Assembly: GCF_001913155.1 (NCBI RefSeq)
Contig: NZ_CP018760.1
Coordinates: 4,030,001 to 4,094,000 of the forward strand
Length of the DNA stretch: 64,000 nucleotides
From: Maribacter hydrothermalis
GTDB lineage: Bacteria; Bacteroidota; Bacteroidia; Flavobacteriales; Flavobacteriaceae
Direction of reading: 5' to 3'
The first letter of the stretch is position 1. Every line of letters starts with the position of its first letter. Of the stretch, positions 43,953 to 52,241 are shown piece after piece. The position numbers and the translations under genes were made by a program. Under the pieces are notes generated by a model. That model made no database searches, was not told where the DNA came from, and worked only from the letters and a program-made list of their open reading frames with translations.

Positions 43953-44627
43953 CTAAAACAATTCTTCTTTTACCATGTCATAGTAAGAATCACTAACCGG
44001 AATTACAACATCTGAAAGCAAAAGATCTCTTCCTTTAAGTCCGGTAACGCTATTTTTATTAATGATATAGGATCTATGAACCCTCATAAACATTGAACTA
44101 GGCAGTTCTTGTTCTAATGTCTTTAAACGTTGGTTACTAATAATCTTTTTATCTCCCATGTGGAAGGTAACATACTCGCTATCACTGACAACGTATAAGA
44201 TATCGTCATATTTTACCTTGTGTAGATCATAGCCAGATTTAATAGTTATTGTATCCGATTTTTCAGTTGAAACATTCGTCTTAACTTTGTTTACAGCAGT
44301 AACAAAACGTTCAAAAGTTATCGGTTTTAAAAGGTAGTCAACAGCATTTAACTCATAACCTTCCAGAGCATATTGAGAGTAGGCAGTCGTGAAAATTATT
44401 TTAGTATTTGCGTTTACCATTTTAGCAAAATCTGTACCCTTTATTTCTGGCATTTGAATATCTAAAAACAAAAGATCAACGGAATGTTCTTTCATAAGCT
44501 GTAACGCTTCTAACGGATTTTCAGCTTCACCTACCAAGTTAAGAAAATCTAGCTTTTCAACATATGTGATAAGTAACGCGCGTGCTAGCTCTTCATCATC
44601 TACTACAATACAATTTATGCTAGTCAT
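43953..44627 (-). CDS. LytTR-family response regulator (EF-hand/CotH locus)
   Basis: This 224-residue regulator has a receiver domain (about residues 4-120) with D10 and D11, phosphorylation site D56 (LFLDIQMP) and the LLKP lysine. It ends in a LytTR DNA-binding domain (about 130-224, FMRVHRSYII). Its start overlaps the kinase stop by eight bases, so the two are cotranslated. It is divergent from the EF-hand gene, and 21-bp-spaced direct repeats at 45758-45806, a spacing typical of LytTR sites, lie in front of that gene. It probably regulates EF-hand and CotH genes and perhaps the YHYH operon. Confidence 0.93.
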   Translation of the reverse strand: MTSINCIVVDDEELARALLITYVEKLDFLNLVGEAENPLEALQLMKEHSVDLLFLDIQMPEIKGTDFAKMVNANTKIIFTTAYSQYALEGYELNAVDYLLKPITFERFVTAVNKVKTNVSTEKSDTITIKSGYDLHKVKYDDILYVVSDSEYVTFHMGDKKIISNQRLKTLEQELPSSMFMRVHRSYIINKNSVTGLKGRDLLLSDVVIPVSDSYYDMVKEELF

Positions 44628-45684
44628 GCAACTGTAATTTTAGGTTTACTTTAAATGCCTGCGATGTTTTGTTTATGGTTAAATGATGACGATCAGGATA
44701 CAAAATTGCCAATCGTTTTTTAACGTTATCTATACCTATACCGCCAATATCATCTTTAATTATCTTAACCTCAGGTTTACTATTCTCAATTTCAAAATCT
44801 ATGAAGTTTGAAGTAGCAGTAATTTTTAAGTTAATAAAAGTTCCTTTTATCTTTTCAATATTACTGTGCTTTAAAGCATTTTCCAAAAAAGGAATCAATA
44901 ACATGGGTACAATTTCTACATTTTGGTTCTCAATAGAGAAAGTAGTGGTTATAGGGTATATTTTACTACTTTTTAAAGAGAACAGTTTAATATAGTTTTC
45001 AATGTAATCTATTTCTTTATAGAGTGGTACAATCTCTTGCTCGCATTCATATAATACATACCTGAGCATATCAGACAAATAGCTAATACTTTGCTGTGTT
45101 CTACCTGAATCAATTGCGGACAATGCATAAATATTATTCAGTGCATTAAACAGAAAATGCGGATTAATTTGTGATTTTAACAGTTTTAATTCGGTCTGTA
45201 AGGCTTCATTTTTATTGATGATGATTTCTTCTTCCTTTTTCTGTGCAAATAAAAATAACTCTACCAGCGTAGCGATAGCATAAGCTATAGCTATTAGAAG
45301 TAAATTGATAAAAAACCTTGATGGTGGTCTTCGGTTAGCGACTAAAGGCGGTCCGTCCTCAAAATGTGGTCTTGAGCCAATACCAGGTCCTGGTCCGAAA
45401 TCAGGGTTCATTCCTAAATTAGGCGTTGATACAAGATTGGACAATACTAGGGTAACGATAAATACCGTGGCTATAGAAACCAAAGTAAACCACATATACT
45501 TTTTCTTCAATAATAATTGTGGTATCGTATAATAAATGAGAATAGCGATAACCACTATTTGAAAGATTAACGCCATTCCGTTCTCACTCACAAACTGTAA
45601 ATCACTACTGCTAAATATCCATGCTGTTGCCCAAATTAAAAGCCAAAGGGCTACATGAAATATAAAATTCTTATGTCTGTTCAT
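44620..45684 (-). CDS. LytS-type sensor histidine kinase (EF-hand/CotH locus)
   Basis: This 354-residue kinase has membrane helices at about 9-24, 36-53, 64-84 and 123-147. A Gly/Pro-rich periplasmic loop (about 88-122, with repeated GPG and DFGPGPG-like motifs) lies between the last two. Phospho-accepting H176 is in QINPHFLFNALNN, and the ATPase domain contains PFLENALKHS and GGIGIDNVKKRL. It is paralogous to the kinase at 32876 but has a longer loop, so it may sense a different envelope signal. It is the first gene of the pair and divergent from the EF-hand gene 191 bases away. Confidence 0.93.
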   Translation of the reverse strand: MNRHKNFIFHVALWLLIWATAWIFSSSDLQFVSENGMALIFQIVVIAILIYYTIPQLLLKKKYMWFTLVSIATVFIVTLVLSNLVSTPNLGMNPDFGPGPGIGSRPHFEDGPPLVANRRPPSRFFINLLLIAIAYAIATLVELFLFAQKKEEEIIINKNEALQTELKLLKSQINPHFLFNALNNIYALSAIDSGRTQQSISYLSDMLRYVLYECEQEIVPLYKEIDYIENYIKLFSLKSSKIYPITTTFSIENQNVEIVPMLLIPFLENALKHSNIEKIKGTFINLKITATSNFIDFEIENSKPEVKIIKDDIGGIGIDNVKKRLAILYPDRHHLTINKTSQAFKVNLKLQLHD

Positions 45685-45739
45685 GATGCAAATAAAAGGA
45701 ATAAAATCTCAATCGTATTCAATAAACAGCCCTATCAAC

Positions 45740-45762
45740 CAGTGATTTTAAAGAACTCACTG
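45740..45762. promoter_or_regulatory. Inverted repeat CAGTGA-N11-TCACTG
   Basis: A perfect 6-bp inverted repeat (45740-45745 and 45757-45762) lies between the divergent LytS and EF-hand genes. Its right arm overlaps the first of the three 21-bp-spaced direct repeats. It may be part of the same operator, serving the minus-strand promoter. Confidence 0.35.
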
Positions 45763-45806
45763 TATATAAAAAAGCATTCACTTAAAAGTAAGCGGTAAAC
45801 ACTTAA
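45758..45806 (+). promoter_or_regulatory. Three 21-bp-spaced direct repeats: candidate LytTR operator
   Basis: CACTGTA (45758), CACTTAA (45779) and CACTTAA (45800) occur at exact 21-bp intervals, each preceded by T or A. Two-turn-spaced direct repeats are the known binding mode of LytTR regulators such as AgrA. The last repeat lies 35 bp before the start of the -7-like element at 45835, a good activator position. Confidence 0.55.
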
Positions 45807-45834
45807 TTGGCTCGTATGGCATACAAGTTTCTTA

Positions 45835-45842
45835 CACCTTTG
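45835..45842 (+). promoter_or_regulatory. -7-like element of the EF-hand/CotH operon
   Basis: CACCTTTG matches TAnnTTTG except for its first base. It lies 33 bases before the EF-hand ATG and 35 bp after the start of the last direct repeat. Confidence 0.45.
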
Positions 45843-45875
45843 TAATCGAATTATTAATCATTAAAAATAAAACAT

Positions 45876-46157
45876 ATGAAACGTATTACTTTAAAAACAG
45901 GATTATTATTTGCCATGATGGTGGCTTTTGGAACCATAGCTGTGAACGCACAGTCTAAAGGAGAAAGAAAAGAACCACCTACTTATGCAAAATTAATAAA
46001 GGAAATGGATAAGGACGAAGATGGTTTACTTTCTAAAGAAGAAGTGAAAGGACCATTGAAAGAAAATTTCAGTGAAATCGATACAAATGAAGATGGTTAT
46101 ATTTCTGAAGAAGAGTTTGATAATGCACCTAAACCAAAAGGAAGACCAAGAAACTAA
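45876..46157 (+). CDS. Small exported EF-hand calcium-binding protein
   Basis: This 93-residue exported protein has a signal peptide (about residues 1-26, ending VNAQS) and two canonical EF-hand loops: DKDEDGLLSKEE and DTNEDGYISEEE. Both keep Asp/Asn at positions 1, 3 and 5 and Glu at 12, so calcium binding is likely. The C-terminus is short and basic. It is followed after 26 bases by the CotH-family lipoprotein gene, in the same direction. It faces the LytS/LytTR pair across a repeat-rich promoter. Calcium sensing or buffering at the envelope is the probable role. Confidence 0.92.
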   Translation: MKRITLKTGLLFAMMVAFGTIAVNAQSKGERKEPPTYAKLIKEMDKDEDGLLSKEEVKGPLKENFSEIDTNEDGYISEEEFDNAPKPKGRPRN

Positions 46158-46183
46158 GTCTTTTAATCTTTAAAAAATAGCAG

Positions 46184-47644
46184 ATGAGTATTAAAAATAT
46201 CAAGGTTACTTTTCCGGTTCAAAAAATATTGTTTTTCTTATTTATTACTTCGTTCATTGCTTGTAGCGATGATGATAGCGTCAATACTGTTGATGTAGAA
46301 AATGAAATTATAGAAGAGGAAGATGTAGTAAGTACTACAGTTGATGATACTGATTTTGAAGCAACAGATTGGACCACGGCAACACATAGTAAAGACGCCG
46401 ACCCAGATTTTGACGAAGTATTTGAAGATAATGCCGTAAAACGCCTTGATATTGTAATTACTGAAGCTCGCTGGGATAGCATGCTTGAAAACATGACTGA
46501 GCTTTACGGTACTTTCGGTAGTTCAGGACAATCTGCGCCTGGCGCAATTACATCAACTGATGAGGACCCTATTTTTGTTCCGGCAGAAGTATTTTATGAA
46601 GGTAAGGAATGGTACAGAGTAGGGGTTCGTTTCAAAGGTAATTCCAGTTTACAATCTACTTGGCAATCTGGTAATTTGAAACTTTCGCTTAAATTGGATT
46701 TTGATGAATTTGAAGATGATTATCCACAAATTGATAATCAACGTTTTTACGGTTTTAAAAAATTAAGCCTAAAAAATAACTACGATGATAAATCTATGCT
46801 TCGTGAAAAAGTGGCTGCAGATGTATTCCGCAGTGCTGGGCTAGCAGTTTCTAACACAGCTTTTTACACGCTTTATATTGATCATGGAGATGGACCAATT
46901 TATTTTGGACTTTACACGCTAGTTGAAGAAGTTGACGATACTGTAATCGATGAACAATTCTCTGACAACGATGGTAATCTATATAAACCAGATGGTGATG
47001 CCGCAACCTTCGCAGCAGGTACTTACGATGAGGATGAGTATGTAAAAAAGACAAATGAAGATGAAGCTGATTTTTCGGATGTAGAGAGTCTTTTAAATAT
47101 TATTAATGATGCATCGAGAACAACAGATGCTGCAACTTGGAGATCAAATTTAGATGCGGTGCTTGATACAGATGTGTATTTAAAATATTTGGCCACCAAT
47201 ACGGTTATTCAAAATTGGGATACCTACGGAAGAATGTCTCACAACTATTATTTGTATAATAATCCAGACACGGGTAAACTAAATTGGATTCCATGGGATA
47301 ATAATGAAGCTTTACAATATGGCAAACAACAAGGTGCCCCTGAACTAGATTTTTCTGATTTGACTGCATCACAATGGCCTTTAATATCATATTTATACAA
47401 TGATGCTATTTACCAAGCTAAATATGATACATACGTACAAGAAGTTATTGAAGGTGCTTTTAATGAAACTACCGTTCAAGAGTTATATGCTAGTTATTCG
47501 GCTTTAGTAGAACCTTATGCCACTTCTGAAAATGAAGGATATACGTTCTTGAATTCTAGTGCAGATTTTCAAAATGCGATAAACGGACTTAATGCACATG
47601 CTACTAGTAGAACAGCAGCAGTAAATAGTTACCTAAACAGATAA
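46184..47644 (+). CDS. CotH kinase-family lipoprotein
   Basis: This 486-residue predicted lipoprotein (lipobox FIAC, Cys near residue 27) has a Glu/Asp-rich linker and then a CotH kinase-like domain (about 85-430). CotH of Bacillus phosphorylates spore-coat proteins and is an atypical, kinase-fold enzyme. Visible signatures are RVGVRFKGNSSL, FYGFKKLSLKNNYDD, LREKVAADVFRSAG, YFGLYTLVEEVDD and NWIPWDNNEALQ. It lies 26 bases after the EF-hand gene and is probably cotranscribed with it. Many CotH proteins sit beside calcium-binding or surface genes. A strong terminator follows. Confidence 0.9.
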   Translation: MSIKNIKVTFPVQKILFFLFITSFIACSDDDSVNTVDVENEIIEEEDVVSTTVDDTDFEATDWTTATHSKDADPDFDEVFEDNAVKRLDIVITEARWDSMLENMTELYGTFGSSGQSAPGAITSTDEDPIFVPAEVFYEGKEWYRVGVRFKGNSSLQSTWQSGNLKLSLKLDFDEFEDDYPQIDNQRFYGFKKLSLKNNYDDKSMLREKVAADVFRSAGLAVSNTAFYTLYIDHGDGPIYFGLYTLVEEVDDTVIDEQFSDNDGNLYKPDGDAATFAAGTYDEDEYVKKTNEDEADFSDVESLLNIINDASRTTDAATWRSNLDAVLDTDVYLKYLATNTVIQNWDTYGRMSHNYYLYNNPDTGKLNWIPWDNNEALQYGKQQGAPELDFSDLTASQWPLISYLYNDAIYQAKYDTYVQEVIEGAFNETTVQELYASYSALVEPYATSENEGYTFLNSSADFQNAINGLNAHATSRTAAVNSYLNR

Positions 47645-47662
47645 TAGTTGTTGAATTAGCCC

Positions 47663-47690
47663 AAAGCTTCATGAGAAATCGTGAAGCTTT
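47663..47690 (+). terminator. Terminator after the CotH gene
   Basis: AAAGCTTCA (47663-47671) pairs perfectly with TGAAGCTTT (47682-47690) around a 10-base loop, followed by attttaaaaa. It ends the EF-hand/CotH transcription unit. Confidence 0.75.
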
Positions 47691-47735
47691 ATTTTAAAAA
47701 TCATAGTCTAATGACTTGTAGTAAGATAGCTGACA

Positions 47736-48488
47736 ATGGTATTATTCAGAAAAGTTAGAAACAAGCTTATACGATTAGAAAAGTTTAAAACATATTTCAT
47801 TTACGCCCTTGGCGAAATAGTGCTCATCGTACTTGGTCTCTTAATTGCTTGGAAAATTAATGACCTAAATGAAATTAGAAAAAATAGAATCGTAGAGGTT
47901 AAAATTTACAAAAGCTTAAGTCAAGAGTTAGATACAAATTTAGTGGTGTTAGATAGTGCAATTGTAGACTATACCAAGAGTATTCAAATGCTACAAAACA
48001 CTATTAATTATTTAGGTAATCAACCCAACGAACTTACACAAGAGGCAAAGTCATTAATTGTCAATTTAAATTATGAAAGAACTATTGTAAGAAATGAAGC
48101 TATTAATTCAATAAATGCCACAAGTAAGTTTGAATTTATTGAAAGTGATACGCTAAAAGAGCTGATTGCTGCCTACCCAAATGAACTAGATTGCTTCAAT
48201 AATCAACAAAGCAAAATTGAAGATATTATTTCAGACCGGTTAAAACCCCAAATTGAAAAATATATTTCGTTGATGGAAATTTTACCACCTAACAGTTATA
48301 GCTATCAGCGTGTTAAGAACTACGGTATACAATCTAATTATCCAGATTTGCTGGTGAGTAGAGAGTATCAAAATGGGGTCATAGATCGATTATTACAGAC
48401 AAAAGGACAATTGATGATCGCCAAAAATCTAAGACAAAAAACCAAAACTATTGCGACGAAATTAAATCAAGAATTACATAGGCCTTAA
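47736..48488 (+). CDS. DUF6090 family membrane protein
   Basis: This 250-residue protein matches the DUF6090 family common in Flavobacteriia. The N-terminus is basic (residues 1-20), followed by one membrane helix (about 24-42, IYALGEIVLIVLGLLIAWKI) and the family signature KINDLNE. The remaining 200 residues are helical, probably periplasmic and coiled-coil-like. Its function is unknown. It stands between the CotH terminator and the YHYH operon, with no sign of cotranscription. No catalytic residues are visible. Confidence 0.85.
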   Translation: MVLFRKVRNKLIRLEKFKTYFIYALGEIVLIVLGLLIAWKINDLNEIRKNRIVEVKIYKSLSQELDTNLVVLDSAIVDYTKSIQMLQNTINYLGNQPNELTQEAKSLIVNLNYERTIVRNEAINSINATSKFEFIESDTLKELIAAYPNELDCFNNQQSKIEDIISDRLKPQIEKYISLMEILPPNSYSYQRVKNYGIQSNYPDLLVSREYQNGVIDRLLQTKGQLMIAKNLRQKTKTIATKLNQELHRP

Positions 48489-48610
48489 TAAACATTAAAT
48501 TTTGCATTCAAAAATTATAATGCAAATTATGTTCTTAGCTCCAGTTTTAAAAAGAATATTGACTAAGAAAGGAATTTGGTTGCTCTTAATTCTTGATCAA
48601 ACAACAATTT

Positions 48611-48638
48611 CATTTAAATCTATAATCCATTCACTGAA
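48611..48638 (+). promoter_or_regulatory. Two 21-bp-spaced direct repeats before the YHYH operon
   Basis: CATTTAA (48611) and CACTGAA (48632) are 21 bp apart. The second is embedded in CATTCACTGAA, matching the EF-hand repeat CATTCACTTAA at 10 of 11 positions. The second repeat begins exactly 35 bp before a -7-like TAGTATTG (48667), the same geometry as at 45800 and 45835. It is a candidate site for the LytTR regulator at 43953. Confidence 0.45.
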
Positions 48639-48666
48639 TTTATAAATCTTACATATAACTAGTTAT

Positions 48667-48674
48667 TAGTATTG
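48667..48674 (+). promoter_or_regulatory. -7-like element of the YHYH operon
   Basis: TAGTATTG differs from TAnnTTTG at one base. A transcription start a few bases downstream would fall almost on the ATG at 48683, which favours the start at 48716. Confidence 0.4.
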
Positions 48675-48715
48675 TACTCGTAATGCCCATAAATCCAATC
48701 TTAAATTTACTTGTT

Positions 48716-49504
48716 ATGAAAAAAAATAGTATGAAAAGAATTCCCTCATTTCCCTCGATTTTGACGCTAGCGTTTATCACGTTAGTGGCATGTAGTAGTG
48801 ATAGCATAGAAGACAGTGTAATTGATGAGATTGCAAACGAAGACAGTTCTGATGATGATGAAATAGCAACCGAGTTACATGCTGCTTATACTGCTTTTAA
48901 TACTGATGCCGTAACTATTTATTTAGATGGATCTGAAGTGGTTATTGAAACAACTGACTTACCTGATCACGAAACAATTTATTGGGGTGTAGGAAATTCA
49001 CTATATAGAGAAGAACCAGACGTTGATAAAACTCCTAGTATCATGTCCAGTAATAACAATGTGACTACTATTCGTGTAGATGCTACTCCTAATTTAAGGG
49101 GTAGCACGGTAGAAACGCAATTGAATACAATTGGTATAGCAGTAAGTGGTTCTTCAATTTTCAATGATCAAGAAGGTGGTGGTGCATTGGATCAAGCTGC
49201 TGGTAGTTTAGACTGGACAGGTGCGCATATTGGTCCTGGGGTCTATCACTATCATTTAGAGCCTAAAGCATTTACAGATGATGATGATAATCTAGTAGGT
49301 ATTTTATTAGATGGCGTTTTTCTTTACGGAAGAAAATGTAGTGCTACCGGAGATTACCCTACTGATTTAGATGCTTCTGGTGGGCACACATCTACAACAC
49401 AATATACTGATGGGGAAGAGGAATATCACTACCATATTATTAATGAAGTTTATTCAACAACAGGTTCTTATTTGGCTTTTGCCGGACCGTACCAAGGATA
49501 TTAA
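48716..49504 (+). CDS. YHYH-domain lipoprotein
   Basis: This 262-residue predicted lipoprotein (lipobox LVAC) has a Ser/Asp-rich linker and then a YHYH domain. Two YHYH motifs are visible, in GVYHYHLEPK and EEYHYHIINE, with a Cys-containing YGRKCSATGDYP between them. The many His residues could bind a metal. Family function is unknown. The in-frame ATG at 48683 adds 11 residues but lies on the predicted transcription start, so 48716 is preferred; 48731 is also possible. It opens a three-gene operon with YwqK-like and SCO genes and lies behind LytTR-like repeats. Confidence 0.85.
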   Translation: MKKNSMKRIPSFPSILTLAFITLVACSSDSIEDSVIDEIANEDSSDDDEIATELHAAYTAFNTDAVTIYLDGSEVVIETTDLPDHETIYWGVGNSLYREEPDVDKTPSIMSSNNNVTTIRVDATPNLRGSTVETQLNTIGIAVSGSSIFNDQEGGGALDQAAGSLDWTGAHIGPGVYHYHLEPKAFTDDDDNLVGILLDGVFLYGRKCSATGDYPTDLDASGGHTSTTQYTDGEEEYHYHIINEVYSTTGSYLAFAGPYQGY

Positions 49505-49509
49505 AACAA

Positions 49510-50133
49510 ATGAAATTCACTTCTCTTTTCTTAATCGTTTCGCTACTATTCATTTCTTTGAACAGTTGTAAACATGCAACTGCAACAACCCATGTTAATG
49601 AAGAAGAACTGATTGTGGAGAACGTTACCAAATTTAAAGAGGAGTTAGAACTTAACCAGTTAGAAGGAACATGGTACTATAAAAACTCACCTTACGATGG
49701 CTATTCGTTAGCCTTACATGAAAATGGAGAATTGGCAGAAAAGGTGGGTTTTATTGATGGAAAAAGACAAGGTATTGCGCAACGGTTTTCTTTAAGCGGA
49801 GCATTGCGTGTGGAATATCATTTTAAAGACAACCGCTTAGAAGGCAGTTATAAATCGTGGTGGGAAAACGGACAACTTGCGCAAGATGCCATGTATGTAA
49901 ATGGCAAAATGAATGGCGTGGAGAAAAAGTGGTACCCGGACGGGCAATTGGCAAAAGAGCGTAATTTAGTAAATGGGCAGGAAGAAGGATTACAAAAAGC
50001 GTACTTAAAAAACGGAACCCTATATGTTAATTACGAAGCTAAAAACGGACGTATATTTGGCTTACGAAGAGCTAATTCTTGCTATCAATTAGAAGATGAA
50101 GTTGTTGTGAAATCTGAGGGTGAATTATTATGA
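49510..50133 (+). CDS. YwqK-like MORN-repeat lipoprotein
   Basis: This 207-residue predicted lipoprotein (lipobox LNSC, Cys near residue 20) has a domain of MORN-type repeats of the YwqK family (about 55-185). Repeats such as YKSWWENGQLAQDA, EKKWYPDGQLAKE and LQKAYLKNGTLY are clear. Such proteins are often labelled antitoxin, but an envelope repeat protein is more likely here because no toxin gene is near. It starts five bases after the YHYH stop and overlaps the SCO gene by four bases (ATGA). It probably acts with both neighbours. Confidence 0.87.
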   Translation: MKFTSLFLIVSLLFISLNSCKHATATTHVNEEELIVENVTKFKEELELNQLEGTWYYKNSPYDGYSLALHENGELAEKVGFIDGKRQGIAQRFSLSGALRVEYHFKDNRLEGSYKSWWENGQLAQDAMYVNGKMNGVEKKWYPDGQLAKERNLVNGQEEGLQKAYLKNGTLYVNYEAKNGRIFGLRRANSCYQLEDEVVVKSEGELL

Positions 50134-50804
50134 ATAAGACAATTCTATCTATAGTTGTTTTACTACTTTTTGCTGCTTGTAAGCAAAAAGTAAAAAAAGA
50201 GAACATACAGGTTAAAGAAACCAGTAGGGTAGAGTATTTACCTTATTATAATGATGAATCTTTTACACCACATTGGATAACACCTAATTCTGAAGAAGAA
50301 AAGCAATTTCATAAAATTCCCGATTTTAAATTAGTAGACCAATTAGGTGATACATTGACCCAAAAATCTTTCGAAAACCAAATTTATATCACTGATTTCT
50401 TTTTTACTACGTGCCCTGGTATTTGTCTTAAAATGACGAATAATATGACCAAGGTACAAGAGGCTTTTCTCGATAATCCTGAGGTTGCTATACTTTCACA
50501 TTCCGTAACTCCGTCCATTGACTCGGTTTCTGTACTAAAAACATATGCCGAAAAAAATGGAGTTGTCAATTCTAAGTGGCATTTAGTTACCGGAGATAAG
50601 ACCGAGATTTACAATCTAGGAAGAAACGAATATTTTGTAGAAAACGATTTAGGAATCCCAAAGGATATTAATGACTTTTTACATACCGAGAATTTTCTAC
50701 TTATTGATAAAAATAAGCACATACGTGGTATCTACAACGGACTCAACCGTGCCTCAATAGCGCAATTGATTACAGATGCCGAAGCGTTATTAAAAGAAAT
50801 CTAA
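50130..50804 (+). CDS. SCO1/SenC family thioredoxin-fold lipoprotein
   Basis: This 224-residue predicted lipoprotein (lipobox FAAC, Cys near residue 17) has an SCO thioredoxin-like domain (about 60-222). The copper-binding CxxxC is C95 and C99 in TTCPGICLKM, and the third ligand is H185 in FLHTENFLLID. Family members deliver copper to the CuA site of cytochrome oxidase or act as thiol-disulfide proteins. The CPGIC form is a small change from the usual CPTIC. It is translationally coupled to the YwqK-like gene, which suggests a copper or redox task within the YHYH operon. Confidence 0.9.
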   Translation: MNKTILSIVVLLLFAACKQKVKKENIQVKETSRVEYLPYYNDESFTPHWITPNSEEEKQFHKIPDFKLVDQLGDTLTQKSFENQIYITDFFFTTCPGICLKMTNNMTKVQEAFLDNPEVAILSHSVTPSIDSVSVLKTYAEKNGVVNSKWHLVTGDKTEIYNLGRNEYFVENDLGIPKDINDFLHTENFLLIDKNKHIRGIYNGLNRASIAQLITDAEALLKEI

Positions 50805-50897
50805 TACTTTAATTAGTTTATCAATTCTGCAACTTCTGTAATTTCATTATTATTTTAAATGTCATTCTAAAAGATTAACTTATAGCTGTTTAAAATA

Positions 50898-51446
50898 ATG
50901 ACAATGAATAAGATAATCTATTACGTTGCCATTTCTATTGACGGATTTATCTGTGGCGTAGATGGTGATATTAGCGGCTTTGTAGGAGAGGGTAGTGGGG
51001 TTTCTAAATACATGTCAGATTTAAATCAATTTGAAACCACTATTATGGGTAAAGATACCTATGAATTTGGTTATGCCTACGGATTAAAACCTGGTCAGCC
51101 AGCATATGCACATATGCAACACTATATTTTCTCCAAGTCTTTACATTTTGATACCATAAGCGATCAGGTGCATATAATTGCTGATTATAGTTTGGATAAA
51201 ATAAGAGAGCTGAAACAAAGCTCAACAACGGATATATACTTATGTGGAGGTGGCGTTTTCGCCGGATGGCTATTTGAAAACCAATTTATAGATATAATTA
51301 AAGTGAAAATTAACCCCTTGGTATTGGGTGAAGGCGTACGGCTATTTGGTGAATCTAAATCAGGTTATCAATTAGAACTCACCGAAACCGAATCTCATGA
51401 TGGCGGATTGGTATTTAATACCTATTCCGTCAACTATAATATGTAA
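50898..51446 (+). CDS. Dihydrofolate reductase/RibD-like protein
   Basis: This 182-residue protein is of the RibD C-terminal/dihydrofolate reductase-like family. Features are YYVAISIDGFICG at the start, TTIMGKDTYEFG, and the NADPH-binding GGGVFAGWL region near residue 115. Members reduce pteridine- or pyrimidine-like substrates, but many lack a known substrate. ATG at 50898 is used; the in-frame ATG at 50904 is equally possible. It is monocistronic, with a bidirectional terminator shared with the convergent PfpI-like gene. Confidence 0.88.
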   Translation: MTMNKIIYYVAISIDGFICGVDGDISGFVGEGSGVSKYMSDLNQFETTIMGKDTYEFGYAYGLKPGQPAYAHMQHYIFSKSLHFDTISDQVHIIADYSLDKIRELKQSSTTDIYLCGGGVFAGWLFENQFIDIIKVKINPLVLGEGVRLFGESKSGYQLELTETESHDGGLVFNTYSVNYNM

Positions 51447-51459
51447 TAATCCTAAATCG

Positions 51460-51495
51460 AAAAGTCCAGAAAACCAATTGATTTTCCGGACTTTT
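51460..51495. terminator. Bidirectional terminator between DHFR-like and PfpI-like genes
   Basis: AAAAGTCC (51460-51467) pairs with GGACTTTT (51488-51495); an inner GAAAA/TTTTC stem follows after one mismatch. The loop is 8 bases. It lies between two convergent genes. Confidence 0.85.
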
Positions 51496-51519
51496 AAACT
51501 AACAACCAAACTTAAACTT

Positions 51520-52197
51520 TTACTTTAAAACAGCTAATAATTTCTCTGCAACCAATTCTGATGATGCAGGGTTTTGACCGGTAATTAAATTACCGTCTTG
51601 TATTGCGTATGCTGCCCAATCTTCTTTTTTAGAATAGATTCCGCCATTTTCTTGTAACATATCTTCTACTAAGAAAGGAACAACTTCTGTCAACTGCACT
51701 GCCGCTTCTTCACTGTTTGTGAATCCCGTTACTTTTTTACCTTTAACTAATGGCTGACCATCAGTACCCTTTACACTTTTTAAAGCTGCAGGAGCATGAC
51801 ATACAAAAGCTACTGGCTTCTCTTGCTCATTAAAGGTTTCTATCAATTTGATAGAAGTTGCATCATTGGCCAAATCCCATAAAGGACCATGACCACCAGG
51901 ATAAAATACGGCATCAAAATCAGAAGCATTTACGTCAGCTAATTTTTTAGTGTTGTTAATAACACTTTGAGCATCTTTATCTTCTTTATAACGCTTAGTA
52001 TCCTTTGTTTGAGCATCTTCGGTATCACTACTTGGGTCTATTGGAGCCTGACCACCTTTTGGTGTAGCTACTGTAATTTCTGCACCTTTATCCAATAAAG
52101 CGTAATATGGGGCAGCAAACTCTTCAACCCAAAAACCTGTTTTCTTTCCTGTGTCTCCCAATTCATTGTGAGACGTTAATATGAATAATATTTTCAT
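51520..52197 (-). CDS. DJ-1/PfpI family protein, Hsp31-like glyoxalase candidate
   Basis: This 225-residue protein belongs to the DJ-1/PfpI superfamily. The nucleophile elbow is FVCHAP, with C133 and H134, and the partner acid is likely E26 (VEEFAAP). This Hsp31/GATZ subgroup removes methylglyoxal and similar aldehydes without glutathione, and some act as chaperones. Residues 98-108 (FYPGGHGPLWD) form the conserved GGHG loop. It is cytoplasmic. It follows the MDR reductase gene by 44 bases on the same strand, and the pair is probably an aldehyde-stress operon under a TetR-type operator. Confidence 0.92.
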   Translation of the reverse strand: MKILFILTSHNELGDTGKKTGFWVEEFAAPYYALLDKGAEITVATPKGGQAPIDPSSDTEDAQTKDTKRYKEDKDAQSVINNTKKLADVNASDFDAVFYPGGHGPLWDLANDATSIKLIETFNEQEKPVAFVCHAPAALKSVKGTDGQPLVKGKKVTGFTNSEEAAVQLTEVVPFLVEDMLQENGGIYSKKEDWAAYAIQDGNLITGQNPASSELVAEKLLAVLK

Positions 52198-52241
52198 TCT
52201 ATTTTTGTTTTTAATTAATTGATTTATAGTGAGTCTATTGT

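Noticed and set aside
48520..48645. A 41-codon frame between the DUF6090 and YHYH genes
   Set aside because: It overlaps the predicted operator repeats, has no recognisable features, and its hydrophobic composition fits AT-rich chance sequence.
49510..50133. Antitoxin label for the YwqK-like protein
   Set aside because: It is a lipoprotein inside an envelope operon with no toxin gene nearby.
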